Origin: Lachnospiraceae bacterium
Lineage (GTDB): Bacteria; Bacillota; Clostridia; Lachnospirales; Lachnospiraceae
Length of the DNA stretch: 51,011 nucleotides
Assembly (NCBI GenBank): GCA_028724245.1
Contig: JAQYDI010000162.1
Span: 1-51,011, forward strand
Reading direction: 5' to 3'
Shown: in pieces, positions 41,707 to 50,869 of the stretch
Numbering within the stretch: the first letter of the stretch is position 1
How the letters are laid out: every line of letters starts with the position of its first letter
Made by a program: the position numbers and the translations under genes
The notes under the pieces: model-generated
The model's input: the letters and a program-made list of their open reading frames with translations, nothing else
The model's database searches: none
Told to the model about the DNA's origin: nothing

Positions 41707-41778
41707 CAACAGTTCAGACTTCTGCTTCAAAAACTGCATTTTTTCGATAGAAATTCTAAATGTCGGTCTGAACTGTTG
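41707..41778. repeat. 72-bp MITE-like element with 13-bp terminal inverted repeats
   Basis: CAACAGTTCAGAC (41707-41719) and GTCTGAACTGTTG (41766-41778) are perfect inverted repeats around a non-coding, AT-rich centre. It lies between the divergent EF-G-like and tyrA promoters. The ends match those of element A and the AACTGTTCAGA family. Confidence 0.75.
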
Positions 41779-41806
41779 CAATTTTAAGTTTTAAAGCATA
41801 AAAGTA

Positions 41807-41835
41807 TTGACAAACAATCTCCTTTCAACTAAAAT
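41807..41835 (+). promoter_or_regulatory. promoter of tyrA-aroA
   Basis: TTGACA (41807-41812), 17-nt spacer, TAAAAT (41830-41835). A small leader hairpin AATTAGGGG / CCCCGTTTTAATT follows before the ribosome site. Confidence 0.85.
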
Positions 41836-41895
41836 GAGGATTGCGAATTAGGGGGAATTCTGCACATCCCCGTTTTAATTGAAAGGATTTTTATT

Positions 41896-42996
41896 ATGTT
41901 TACAGTTGGTTTTGTAGGACTTGGACTGATCGGCGGTTCCATCGCCAGATGTCTGCGGGAATTACATCCCGACTTTCATATGATTGCGTGCGGTGCTTCC
42001 ATGAAGACACTGGAAAAAGCTCTCAGTGACCATACAGTCGATGAAATCTTCCCTCATGTGGATTCTCATCTGGCTGCATGCAATCTGATTTTTTTATGTG
42101 CACCGGTTGAATACAATATCGGATACCTTTCTGTATTAAAGGAGGTGACCGGCGACAGCTGCCTGATCACCGATGTGGGAAGTACCAAAGCGGAAATTCA
42201 CGAGGCAGTGGAACAGCTGGGACTTTCACACCGGTTCATCGGCGGACATCCCATGGCCGGTTCCGAAAAGAGCGGATACGACCATTCCAACACCCATCTT
42301 CTGGAGAATGCCTGGTATGTGCTGACTCCCACAGATGACACGGATCCGGATTCTCTGGATCTGATGCTGGACTGCGTTCATGACTGCAGAGCACAGCATA
42401 TTGTTCTCGATTACAAGGAACATGACCGGATCGTTGCTGCCATCAGCCATGTTCCCCATCTGATTGCGGCCGGACTGGTCAATCTGGTACAGGACAATGA
42501 CAATCAGCTGCATCAGATGAAACAGCTGGCTGCCGGCGGTTTTAAGGATATCACCCGGATCGCATCCTCTTCTCCCGTCATGTGGGAGCAGATCTGCACC
42601 AGCAACACGGAACCCATTGCCGATATCCTGCGTAAATATATTTCCATTATGGAAGATATTCTGGCAGATGTGGAACATCAGGACGGTCAGGCAATCAACC
42701 ATTTTTTTGAGAAGTCAAGAGATTACCGCAACAGTATATCCGATAAGCCCAAGGCAATCGGATATATCAAACCGGAATATTCCATTTACTGCGATATCGT
42801 GGACCGCGCCGGTGCCATTGCCACACTCGCAACGACACTGTCGACCCACCAGATCAGTATTAAAAATATCGGTATCATCCACAACCGCAGTTTTGAGGAC
42901 GGTGCTTTGAAGATCGAGTTCTATACGGAAGATGCCATGGAAGAAGCCATCGAAATTCTGAGCAAATGGAATTATAAGATCACCCGCAGAAAGTAA
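41896..42996 (+). CDS. tyrA: prephenate dehydrogenase with ACT domain
   Basis: 366-aa enzyme converting prephenate to 4-hydroxyphenylpyruvate for tyrosine synthesis. NAD fold TVGFVGLGLIGGSIARCL; LITDVGSTKAEIHEAV; substrate site HRFIGGHPMAGSEKSGYDHS; helical dimerisation domain with HDRIVAAISHVPHLIAAGL and FKDITRIASSSPVMW. A C-terminal ACT domain (about 290-365: YCDIVDRAGAIATLATTL) would give tyrosine feedback. Start after AAAGGA. 11 nt upstream of aroA, one operon. Confidence 0.95.
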   Translation: MFTVGFVGLGLIGGSIARCLRELHPDFHMIACGASMKTLEKALSDHTVDEIFPHVDSHLAACNLIFLCAPVEYNIGYLSVLKEVTGDSCLITDVGSTKAEIHEAVEQLGLSHRFIGGHPMAGSEKSGYDHSNTHLLENAWYVLTPTDDTDPDSLDLMLDCVHDCRAQHIVLDYKEHDRIVAAISHVPHLIAAGLVNLVQDNDNQLHQMKQLAAGGFKDITRIASSSPVMWEQICTSNTEPIADILRKYISIMEDILADVEHQDGQAINHFFEKSRDYRNSISDKPKAIGYIKPEYSIYCDIVDRAGAIATLATTLSTHQISIKNIGIIHNRSFEDGALKIEFYTEDAMEEAIEILSKWNYKITRRK

Positions 42997-43007
42997 GGAG
43001 TTTATTT

Positions 43008-44285
43008 ATGAAATTTTACCAGTCAGGTCCCTTAAAGGGAGAAACTACGGTTCCGGGCGATAAATCCATCTCCCACCGCAGCGTCATGTTTGGTTCCATT
43101 GCAAAAGGCACCACTGAAATCACAGGTTTTCTGCAGGGCGCAGACTGCCTTTCCACCATTTCCTGTTTTCGGAAAATGGGAGTCGAAATTGAAAATACAC
43201 CGGATACTGTGCTGGTTCACGGCCGCGGCCTTCACGGACTGACTGCTCCGGCATCGGTTCTTGACTGCGGCAACAGCGGAACAACCACAAGACTGATTTC
43301 CGGTATTCTGGCAGGGCAGAACTTTTCCTGCACGCTGACCGGCGATGCTTCCATTCAGAAACGTCCCATGAAGCGGATCATGGAGCCTCTCAGTATGATG
43401 GGCGCACGGATTCAAAGTGTGAACGGAAACGGATGTGCACCTCTTGCCATTGACGGCAGCCCCCTCCACGGAATCCACTATCACTCAAAGGTAGCTTCCG
43501 CACAGGTCAAATCCTCCATTCTGCTGGCCGGTCTTTACGCAGAAGGAAAAATACAGGTGACCGAACCGGCGCTTTCCAGAAATCACACGGAAATCATGCT
43601 TCGGTTCTTCGGCGCCGACGTAACCTCGGAGGGCTGTACTGCCTCCATTCTCCCTGCAAAGGAACTTTACGGACAGAAAATCACCGTTCCCGGCGATATT
43701 TCTTCAGCCGCCTATTTTATTGCAGCAGCACTTCTGGTTCCCGGCTCCGAACTGCTCATCAGAAATGTGGGCATAAACCCCACCAGAGACGGCATTCTCC
43801 GTGTCTGCAAAGCCATGGGGGCAGATATCACGCTGCTGAACGCCGTATATGACAGCGGTGAGCCGGTTGCCGATCTGCTGGTTCGCCACAGCAGCCTGAA
43901 AGCTGCCGAAATCGGCGGTGATCTGATTCCCACTCTGATCGACGAAATCCCTGTCATTGCAGTCATGGCCTGCGCCGCCTCCGGCACCACAATTATCCGG
44001 GATGCCGCAGAACTGAAGGTCAAAGAATCCAACCGCATCCGTACCGTTGTAGACAATCTGAGGGTCATGGGAGCCCATGTAGAAGAAACGGAAGACGGTA
44101 TGATCATTGAAGGCGGATATCCCCTTCACGGAGGTCTGATCGAAAGCCATCTGGATCACCGGATCGCCATGAGCTTTGCCATTGCTTCTCTGATTGCCGA
44201 AGGGGAAACCGTGATTCAGAACGCGGACTGTGTCAATATTTCCTATCCCTCATTCTATGAAGATCTGGAAAGATTAAAACACTGA
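43008..44285 (+). CDS. aroA: 3-phosphoshikimate 1-carboxyvinyltransferase (EPSP synthase)
   Basis: 425-aa shikimate-pathway enzyme that adds the enolpyruvyl group of PEP to shikimate-3-phosphate. Motifs: VPGDKSISHRSVMFGSIAKG at the N-terminus (substrate Lys/Ser/Arg), DCGNSGTTTRLISG (near residue 86), GDASIQKRPMKRI, SAQVKSSILLAGLYA, and LIDEIPVIAV with the catalytic Asp-Glu; the C-terminus has DHRIAMSFAIA. Complete length. Good GGAG site. With tyrA it gives chorismate and tyrosine supply, the same precursor drawn on by the pab operon. Confidence 0.96.
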   Translation: MKFYQSGPLKGETTVPGDKSISHRSVMFGSIAKGTTEITGFLQGADCLSTISCFRKMGVEIENTPDTVLVHGRGLHGLTAPASVLDCGNSGTTTRLISGILAGQNFSCTLTGDASIQKRPMKRIMEPLSMMGARIQSVNGNGCAPLAIDGSPLHGIHYHSKVASAQVKSSILLAGLYAEGKIQVTEPALSRNHTEIMLRFFGADVTSEGCTASILPAKELYGQKITVPGDISSAAYFIAAALLVPGSELLIRNVGINPTRDGILRVCKAMGADITLLNAVYDSGEPVADLLVRHSSLKAAEIGGDLIPTLIDEIPVIAVMACAASGTTIIRDAAELKVKESNRIRTVVDNLRVMGAHVEETEDGMIIEGGYPLHGGLIESHLDHRIAMSFAIASLIAEGETVIQNADCVNISYPSFYEDLERLKH

Positions 44286-44354
44286 TCTGATGCAGCAGAA
44301 CTGATCTACAGATGATTCGCGGACAAATATTTGAAACGCAGTTTATTATTATAC

Positions 44355-44412
44355 AAAAAACCGGGCAGATGGTTTCTCCGAATAAAAGAACCGCATATCT
44401 GTCCGGTTTTTA
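44355..44412. terminator. bidirectional terminator after aroA
   Basis: AAAAAACCGG-CAGAT / ATCTG-CCGGTTTTT arms between convergent genes. Confidence 0.85.
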
Positions 44413-44437
44413 TGCTTATTTCATTTTATGCAGTATG

Positions 44438-46825
44438 TCAGTCAATTCCGAAAAGATACAGAATCTTCTCAAAGAAAGTCTTCGGTTTTTCTTCTGTTGC
44501 TTCGTCAGTTTCTTTCTCCGGTATTTTGATGGATTCTGTCTGAATGACGAACTGAACCGATTTTACATCGTTGTTCTTCTCTGAGACGAATGACTCCGGT
44601 TCGTAATCTCCTCCGGTAATCGTTTCCAGCATCTCATCAATTTTATCCGTAATTTCCTGATCCATTCCATCGGTTTCACTCCGCAGTTTGGATGTTCCGT
44701 CTTTTAATTCTCCGCTTCCGTCATACAGCTCGACAATACCCGCCAACAGATCAACTACCCCCTCATCCAGCTCGCCTGTACCATCTTTTAACGTGCCGGT
44801 CGCATCATAAAATGATACAATTCCGGAGAGGAGTTCTTCCATACCATCATACAGGCCGATGCTGCCGTCCAGAACAGCTTCGCTGCCGTTTTTCAAAGCC
44901 TCCGTGCCGTTCCACAGCGTTTCACTTCCTTCTGCCAGTGCCGCGGTGCCATCCACCAGATCAGAAGAGCCTTCTGCGATTTGTGTATATCCGCTTATGA
45001 TCTGAGCTACACCGTCTGTATAGTCATTAATACCGGTATGCAGCTTTCCATATTCTTCTGTCAGTGTATTAACAGCATCCTGAAGCTCTGAAACCTGTCC
45101 CAGCAGTCCTGCCAGAATATCTGTCAGCTGCACGATGGCACCATGAAAAACTTTGTAATTTGTCTGCAGTTCTTCTGCACCATCAGACAGTTCCTGCATT
45201 TTGGATTTCAGCTCATTCAGATATGTCTCCGTTCCTGAAATATTGGCATTATTTCCCTGAAGCAGGAGAATGAGACTGTCCAGTTCCCCAGTCAGGTTCT
45301 GCAGTTTTCCCAGCTGTTCTTTCTGTTCAGATAACGTATCCATCTGAGACAGCAGCAGTTTCAGTTCTGCAGTGTCCATTCCTGCTGCCTGTAGCTGTCC
45401 CAGCAGTTCAGGTGTGACCTTTCCCTGTAATCCTTCCATTGTATCTATTGTGGAACCAAATGTTTCCGATACCTCTGCTAAAGTATTTCTGATTGTTGAA
45501 AGCTGCTCAATCGCCTGACTGTTGCCCTTTTTCAGTTCATCAATATCAAGCCCATTTTCTTTCATGATACTTTTATAGACTTCAAAACCGGTATTTTCTT
45601 CCAGCGTATTGGCCCCGTTAACCAGTTTATCAATCCCTTCCTGAATCTGAGCAGAAGCTGAAACCAGCTGTTTAATTTCTTCCGAAGAAGCAGAAACGCT
45701 GTTCAGGGCACTCTGGATCTGCTGAAGCGCTTTGTACACGCCTGCGGAGCCTTCCTTCAGAGAAGATGACTGACCGTTTAACTGATTCAAGCCGTTTTGA
45801 ATCTCCAGAATTCCAGCATTCAGAGCCTTTGATCCCTTGCCCAGATCCGAAGTACCCGATTTCAGTCCGGCTGCCCCTTCGCTCAAAGCCGAAGTACCAG
45901 ACACCAGGTCCGCAATTCCCGAAGTCAGATCTGATGCGCCCTTATTCAAATCCTCTGCTCCCGATTTCAGCCCGGCTGCTCCTTCATCCACATCCTCCGC
46001 TCCGCTGTTCAGTCCAAAAGCACCATCCTTCAGGTCTGCAATTCCGTCTTTCAGATCCGATGCGCCATCCTTCAGTTCACCGGTACCATCATCGATCTGT
46101 TCGATTGCATCCAGCAGATCCGTTACCTGGTCCATGAGTTCTTCATCATCCACATCCACATCAAGAGAAAGGGGAATGCCGTTAATGGAAACAGCGCTCA
46201 TTTCAAAATCCGTTACATCTGCCGTGATAGATGCATCAATCCCTTTACCGGGAAGGATGGTATAGGAAATCTGCTTGTCGCTGCCCGCATTGGCCATAGT
46301 TGCACCTGACGCTTCAATACCGGTGCATTTCTCCGTATCCAGTGTAAAAGACGCCTGCAGCGCATAATGGTCGAAAAAACCGCCTTTATACGCTTTATTT
46401 TCCGTAACCTGAAACCTGATCTGCAGTTTACCGCTTTTTCCTGCCAGATCTTCCGATTCATATTCTCTGCCATCCAGCATATAACAGATGGAAATTTTCC
46501 AGGGAATCTCCGTGCTGTTCATTTTCCCCTTGTAATATACCCTGTCGGAATCCGTGGTAAACGAAATCTCCTCACCGTTCCGGTTCATCTCATCCGTAGT
46601 ATTCAGCATTTCCACGGATGAATAATCTCCGTAATCCACAACACTGCCTTTTCCGAAAATATTTACTGCATAAATATCTTTAACGCTTCCTGCAGCATCA
46701 AGATTGATGTAGATGACCTCTTCTTTCTCTTTTTTTCCAGAAGCCTCCGCTGAAAATCCCGGAACCACTGCGGAAGATACCATGACACCGGCCATAAGCC
46801 CGGCAAATACTCTGTTTTTATTCAT
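44438..46825 (-). CDS. secreted heptad-repeat (xxxLxxG) protein partner of MMPL
   Basis: 794-aa exported protein. A signal peptide is clear (MNKNRVFAGLMAGVMVSSAVV, cleaved around SAEA). Residues about 30-220 form a beta-rich domain. From about 245 to 345 and again from 590 to 720 runs a regular seven-residue repeat with Leu and Gly (LKDGASDL, LKDGIADL, LKSGAEDL, LNKGASDL, LADGS-like), the pattern of YhgE/Pip and MMPL extracellular coiled repeats; a helical stretch with Gln/Glu lies between. There is no transmembrane anchor apart from the signal. The start at 46825 has AAGGAG 10 nt upstream. Located 56 nt after the MMPL gene, it is probably its extracytoplasmic partner, split from a protein that is a single chain elsewhere. 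Confidence 0.85.
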   Translation of the reverse strand: MNKNRVFAGLMAGVMVSSAVVPGFSAEASGKKEKEEVIYINLDAAGSVKDIYAVNIFGKGSVVDYGDYSSVEMLNTTDEMNRNGEEISFTTDSDRVYYKGKMNSTEIPWKISICYMLDGREYESEDLAGKSGKLQIRFQVTENKAYKGGFFDHYALQASFTLDTEKCTGIEASGATMANAGSDKQISYTILPGKGIDASITADVTDFEMSAVSINGIPLSLDVDVDDEELMDQVTDLLDAIEQIDDGTGELKDGASDLKDGIADLKDGAFGLNSGAEDVDEGAAGLKSGAEDLNKGASDLTSGIADLVSGTSALSEGAAGLKSGTSDLGKGSKALNAGILEIQNGLNQLNGQSSSLKEGSAGVYKALQQIQSALNSVSASSEEIKQLVSASAQIQEGIDKLVNGANTLEENTGFEVYKSIMKENGLDIDELKKGNSQAIEQLSTIRNTLAEVSETFGSTIDTMEGLQGKVTPELLGQLQAAGMDTAELKLLLSQMDTLSEQKEQLGKLQNLTGELDSLILLLQGNNANISGTETYLNELKSKMQELSDGAEELQTNYKVFHGAIVQLTDILAGLLGQVSELQDAVNTLTEEYGKLHTGINDYTDGVAQIISGYTQIAEGSSDLVDGTAALAEGSETLWNGTEALKNGSEAVLDGSIGLYDGMEELLSGIVSFYDATGTLKDGTGELDEGVVDLLAGIVELYDGSGELKDGTSKLRSETDGMDQEITDKIDEMLETITGGDYEPESFVSEKNNDVKSVQFVIQTESIKIPEKETDEATEEKPKTFFEKILYLFGID

Positions 46826-46881
46826 ATGGATATGACTCCTTTCCAGCACTCATTATACAGAAAACATCTGTTCTGTATATT

Positions 46882-48933
46882 TTATAAAAAGTTTGAATTC
46901 ATCGTTGTTTTCCTGATCAGGCCGTCGCAGAGATATAAAAGCCCGGGCAGCACAAAGAAAACGATAATGAGAGACAGCAGTGTCCCTCTCCCCAGAAACA
47001 GACCCAGCTGTGACAGGATTCCATGACTTGAAAACCGGTTCAGCAGAAATCCCACCGCCGCCAGCGCAGTCCCGGATGTAAGCAAAGAAGTGGTAACAGT
47101 TGGAATAACGGTCAGAACCGCCTCTTTTTTCTTCATGGTCTGACGCAGCTCCAGATAACGGCTGGTCAGGAGAATCGCATAGTCAACCGTAGCACCCAGC
47201 TGGATGGAACTGATGATCAGGTAAGCTATATAAAAGATGATAGAGTCGCAGAAATAGGGAATCGCCATATTGATCCAGATCGCCGTTTCGATGGACAGCA
47301 CCAGTATGACCGGAAGCACCAGCGATTTCATGGACAGCATCAATACCACAAATACAGCACCGATGGCTATAATATTCACCTTTGCCGTGTCAGCCGTAAT
47401 CGTATCCATCAGGTCATAGGAACTGACTCCGTCGCCGGCCAGATACCCGCTGCCCGGATAATACCGGTCTATCGTCTCCCGGATCCGTTCCACCAGATCA
47501 AATGTTTTCTCCCCTTCACGATCCGTATCCACGGACAGAACCATGCGGCTGTAATGATCGGAAACCAGCTGCGACAGCGTATCTTCATCCAGATATTCTT
47601 TTGGAATTTCCGCCCCTGCCGTATCGACGTAGGAAATGATGTCGGTTACTTCGGGAATTTCCTTCAGCGCATCTGACAGCTGACGCTCCGCTGCGGAATT
47701 TCCCTTGGGGACAAGCACCACATAGGTGTCGCTTTTGCCGAATACCGCCTCAACAGCTTCCGTATCTTTACCCAGCTGTGTGTTTTTTCCGAAAATATGG
47801 GACGAACCATAATAATAGCTGTTCTGATCGGAAGCCAGCCGCGCCGGTACCATCATGACCGCAAAAACGCAGACCAACGGAATCATGATCCGATAAACTG
47901 CTTTTCCCAGGGCTTTAAATTCAGGCAGAAGCCTTTTGTGACGCGATTTTAGAATTATGGGATATGTTTTCAGAATTAACACAGGCATAAAAACAAAAAC
48001 AGTGATCAGACTGACTGCAACACCTTTTGCCAGCGCCAGACCAAGATCCGGCCCGATGCCGAAACGCATGAACAAAAGAGCCATAAAGCCGATTACCGTT
48101 GTCAGACCGCTGGACAGGATGGAAGAGGTAGATTTGCAGAGTGCTTCCACCATGGCCTCTTTCCGATCCGGGCATTCCGACAGACATTCCTCATACCTGT
48201 GAAGCAGAAAGATGGAGTAATCCAGAGAAACCGCCAGCTGCAGAACCGGGCCGGCTGCATTGGGTACGAAAGAAATTTCGCCGAAAATCAGGTTTGAGCC
48301 CAGATTGATCATAATGGCGATACCCAGACCAAGAAGTACGATCAGCGGTTCCACCCAGGAGGTGGTGGTAAAAACCAGTACCAGCAATACTATGACAATC
48401 GCCAGAATAGTAATTATGCTGATTTCTTTGATCGTACTCGTAGTCGCCAGCGCTGTGGATACCGCTTCCCCGGTCATGGCGTTTTCCTCACCGATCACGG
48501 ATCGGATGGCGTCAACTGCTTCCATTCGTTTCTCTTCATCAATCGTTACCGTATACAAAGCAGCAGAGTCCTTATAATAGGTCTCCACCGTTTCATTGTC
48601 CGAAAACTCCAGAGGCTGATAGACATTAACTGCATCATCCAGCCACATCACATCCGTAACCCCTTCGCAGCATTCCAGCTTTTCTTTATATTCCAGCGCC
48701 TCCGCCAGACTCAGGTTCTTTACCATAACCCGTGCGTTGGGAATTCCACCGTCAAATTCCCTTCCCATGAGATCCAGTGAGACGGTGGAATTGCTGTCTT
48801 CCGGCAGATACGCTTTCATATCATAATTGACTCCCACAAACCCCCGGAGAACCGCGCCGACAACTGCCATCGCCAGAAAGAACACCAGAATCTTTACAGG
48901 ATTATTCACAACTTTAGAGTAAAATTTTCGCAT
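46882..48933 (-). CDS. MMPL/RND-family transporter
   Basis: 683-aa inner-membrane RND-type pump with two repeated halves, each a membrane helix, an extracellular domain and five more helices. The first half shows AAGPVLQLAVSLDYSIFLLHRYEE and TVIGFMALLFMRFGIGPDLGLALAKG; the second shows SSIQLGATVDYAILLTSRYLELR and STALAAVGFLLNR-like GTALAAVGFLLNRFSSHG, with the Asp-Tyr proton-relay pairs (SLDYS, TVDYA). Such proteins export lipids or hydrophobic compounds. Transcribed with the heptad-repeat gene and divergent from a TetR regulator, which probably represses it. Confidence 0.92.
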   Translation of the reverse strand: MRKFYSKVVNNPVKILVFFLAMAVVGAVLRGFVGVNYDMKAYLPEDSNSTVSLDLMGREFDGGIPNARVMVKNLSLAEALEYKEKLECCEGVTDVMWLDDAVNVYQPLEFSDNETVETYYKDSAALYTVTIDEEKRMEAVDAIRSVIGEENAMTGEAVSTALATTSTIKEISIITILAIVIVLLVLVFTTTSWVEPLIVLLGLGIAIMINLGSNLIFGEISFVPNAAGPVLQLAVSLDYSIFLLHRYEECLSECPDRKEAMVEALCKSTSSILSSGLTTVIGFMALLFMRFGIGPDLGLALAKGVAVSLITVFVFMPVLILKTYPIILKSRHKRLLPEFKALGKAVYRIMIPLVCVFAVMMVPARLASDQNSYYYGSSHIFGKNTQLGKDTEAVEAVFGKSDTYVVLVPKGNSAAERQLSDALKEIPEVTDIISYVDTAGAEIPKEYLDEDTLSQLVSDHYSRMVLSVDTDREGEKTFDLVERIRETIDRYYPGSGYLAGDGVSSYDLMDTITADTAKVNIIAIGAVFVVLMLSMKSLVLPVILVLSIETAIWINMAIPYFCDSIIFYIAYLIISSIQLGATVDYAILLTSRYLELRQTMKKKEAVLTVIPTVTTSLLTSGTALAAVGFLLNRFSSHGILSQLGLFLGRGTLLSLIIVFFVLPGLLYLCDGLIRKTTMNSNFL

Positions 48934-49123
48934 AAGTCATACCTTCCATTATCTGATACTATTTTTTTCTCTTTTTTCACTTAAATCAATCTCTCTGTTT
49001 TCCTGCCGCCTGATACCAGCAATACTTTATCGGAAAACACAGGAAAATCATACAGACAATCTTCAGGCAAGTGTCCTTTATCAGACAAAACAACCGGTTT
49101 GACCAATAAATTTCTTTTGACAC

Positions 49124-49217
49124 TTGAGTATTTTTCTGCACAAATGTATAATATGCTTGACTCTGAAAAGTTACACATGATGATAAAAAGGCATCAGATC
49201 ATGAACAATATGCCTTT
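49124..49217 (+). promoter_or_regulatory. promoter and leader hairpin of the TetR gene
   Basis: TTGAGT (49124-49129), 17-nt spacer, TATAAT (49147-49152). The leader holds a hairpin AAAGGCAT / ATGCCTTT (49187-49217). The remainder of the 48934-49239 gap should also carry the divergent MMPL promoter and the TetR operator; I could not fix either. Confidence 0.6.
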
Positions 49218-49239
49218 AGCATTAATTAAGGAAGGCTTT

Positions 49240-49851
49240 ATGAAAAACGAAGAAATTTCCCTGCTGACAAAACAAAAGCTCGCCCTGTCCCTGAAAAAGG
49301 CCATGGAAAAGAAGCCGCTTTCAAAAGTAACAGTCAGCGAACTGATTAAAGACTGTAATATTAACCGCAATACATTTTATTATCATTTTTCGGATATTTA
49401 CGACCTGCTGAAATGGATGCTGGAGCAGGAAGCCATTGACGTGGTAAAAAAGATCGATCTGCTTATTGATACAGAAGAAGCCATCCGTTTCGTCATGGAC
49501 TACATAGATACCAACCGGCATATGATCAACTGTGCCTATGATTCCATGGGCCGTGACGAAATGAAGCGCTTTTTTTATGCTGATTTTATCGGTGTCATGA
49601 AAAATGTTATTGACAGCGGAGAACGGCAGCTCCAGCTGACCATCTCCGCCGAATTTAAAAACTTCATCGCTGAATTTTATACAGAAGCACTGGCCGGGCT
49701 GATCATCTCATGGCTGAAAAATGATCACACGCCCGACAGAGAACAGTTTATACAGAACATCCTCTTTGTCTGCCGGACTTCCATTCCGCATATGCTTCGG
49801 AAAGAAGCAGAAAAAGAAAATAATATTACACAGCATCTCCCCGGTCTGTGA
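49240..49851 (+). CDS. TetR-family transcriptional regulator
   Basis: 203-aa regulator. HTH at about residues 10-55: LALSLKKAMEKKPLSKVTVSELIKD, NINRNTFYYHFSDIYDLLKWM, the TetR signature. The C-terminal ligand domain is all helical. I start at 49240 (MKNEEISLLTKQ) after AAGGAAGG; a frame from 49099 has no support. Divergent from the MMPL operon, hence its likely repressor. Its 3' end overlaps the convergent hydE gene by 26 nt. Confidence 0.92.
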   Translation: MKNEEISLLTKQKLALSLKKAMEKKPLSKVTVSELIKDCNINRNTFYYHFSDIYDLLKWMLEQEAIDVVKKIDLLIDTEEAIRFVMDYIDTNRHMINCAYDSMGRDEMKRFFYADFIGVMKNVIDSGERQLQLTISAEFKNFIAEFYTEALAGLIISWLKNDHTPDREQFIQNILFVCRTSIPHMLRKEAEKENNITQHLPGL

Positions 49852-50869
49852 CAAGACAGTATCCCGCTCTCTGCACCCGTCCTGCCAAACAGCCCCGGCA
49901 CTGGGCTGCTTCTTCCCCGGTACAGATCTTATTATCATAAAGTTCATACTGCTTCCTGTTTTTCACCGGTGAGAGGTTGGGCATCACCACATTGGCTCCG
50001 GCTTTCAGCCCTTTTTCCCTTCCCTGCGGGTCCATGGTTCCCAGCGCAGTTGTTGCGGGAAGCAGAACCTTCGGCAGCATAATGCGGATGACAGAAAGAA
50101 GAAACAATGTCATCTCCACACTTCCTGCCTTTTCTTCTGCGAAAATGGTATCATGATGCGGGATAAACGGGCCGATTCCCACCATCTGCGGCTGCAGTTC
50201 CTGCAGGAAAACCAGATCTTCCGCCATATGTTCCACAGTCTGACCCGGGGAGCCAACCATAAAACCGGCACCTGCCTGATATCCAAGCTCTTTCAGATCG
50301 TACAGGCACTGTTTTCTGTCAGAAAGACTCATAGCCGCAGGATGCAGACTTCCATAATGTTCCGCGTTGGCTGTTTCATGGCGAAGCAGATACCGGTCTG
50401 CTCCCGCCTCCCGGAACAGCCGGTAACTCTCCCGGGATTTCTCGCCAATGGAAAGAGTCAGTGCACAGTCAGGAAATTCCGCCTTGATCGCACGAATCAA
50501 CTCCACCATAATTTCATCGGTATAATAAGGATCCTCACCTCCCTGCAAAACAAAAGTATGAAACCCCAGCCGATATCCTTCCCGGCAGCAGTCAAGGATT
50601 TCTTCTTCTGTCAGCCGGTATCTGACCACATTGCGGTTGCCTGCACGGATTCCACAGTAATAACAGTTGTTTTTGCAGTAATTGGTAAACTCAATTAATC
50701 CCCTTGTATATACCTTATCCCCGTAATAGATTTTCCGCAGCCTCACCGCCTCATCTGTCAGCACCTTTTTCACATCCCGATCCGATGCACATTCCAGCAG
50801 CGTCACGTACTCTTCCTTTTTCAGTACATGATTTTGAATCAATTTTTGAGCCGCACCCATTCCATCCAT
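49826..50869 (-). CDS. hydE: [FeFe]-hydrogenase maturation radical SAM protein
   Basis: 347-aa radical SAM enzyme needed to build the H-cluster of [FeFe] hydrogenases. The cluster motif CKNNCYYC (CxxxCxxC) lies near residue 65, after GLIEFTNY; VLQGGEDPYYTDE is the SAM-binding strand; RHETANAEHYGSLHP and GFMVGSPGQTVEHMAEDL are typical of HydE. The C-terminus ends in a Cys-containing tail (AAQCRGCLAGR). The start at 50869 (MDGMGAAQKL) follows GGAG. HydF and HydG are not in the window. Biotin synthase is related but differs in these motifs. Confidence 0.93.
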   Translation of the reverse strand: MDGMGAAQKLIQNHVLKKEEYVTLLECASDRDVKKVLTDEAVRLRKIYYGDKVYTRGLIEFTNYCKNNCYYCGIRAGNRNVVRYRLTEEEILDCCREGYRLGFHTFVLQGGEDPYYTDEIMVELIRAIKAEFPDCALTLSIGEKSRESYRLFREAGADRYLLRHETANAEHYGSLHPAAMSLSDRKQCLYDLKELGYQAGAGFMVGSPGQTVEHMAEDLVFLQELQPQMVGIGPFIPHHDTIFAEEKAGSVEMTLFLLSVIRIMLPKVLLPATTALGTMDPQGREKGLKAGANVVMPNLSPVKNRKQYELYDNKICTGEEAAQCRGCLAGRVQRAGYCLVTDRGDAV

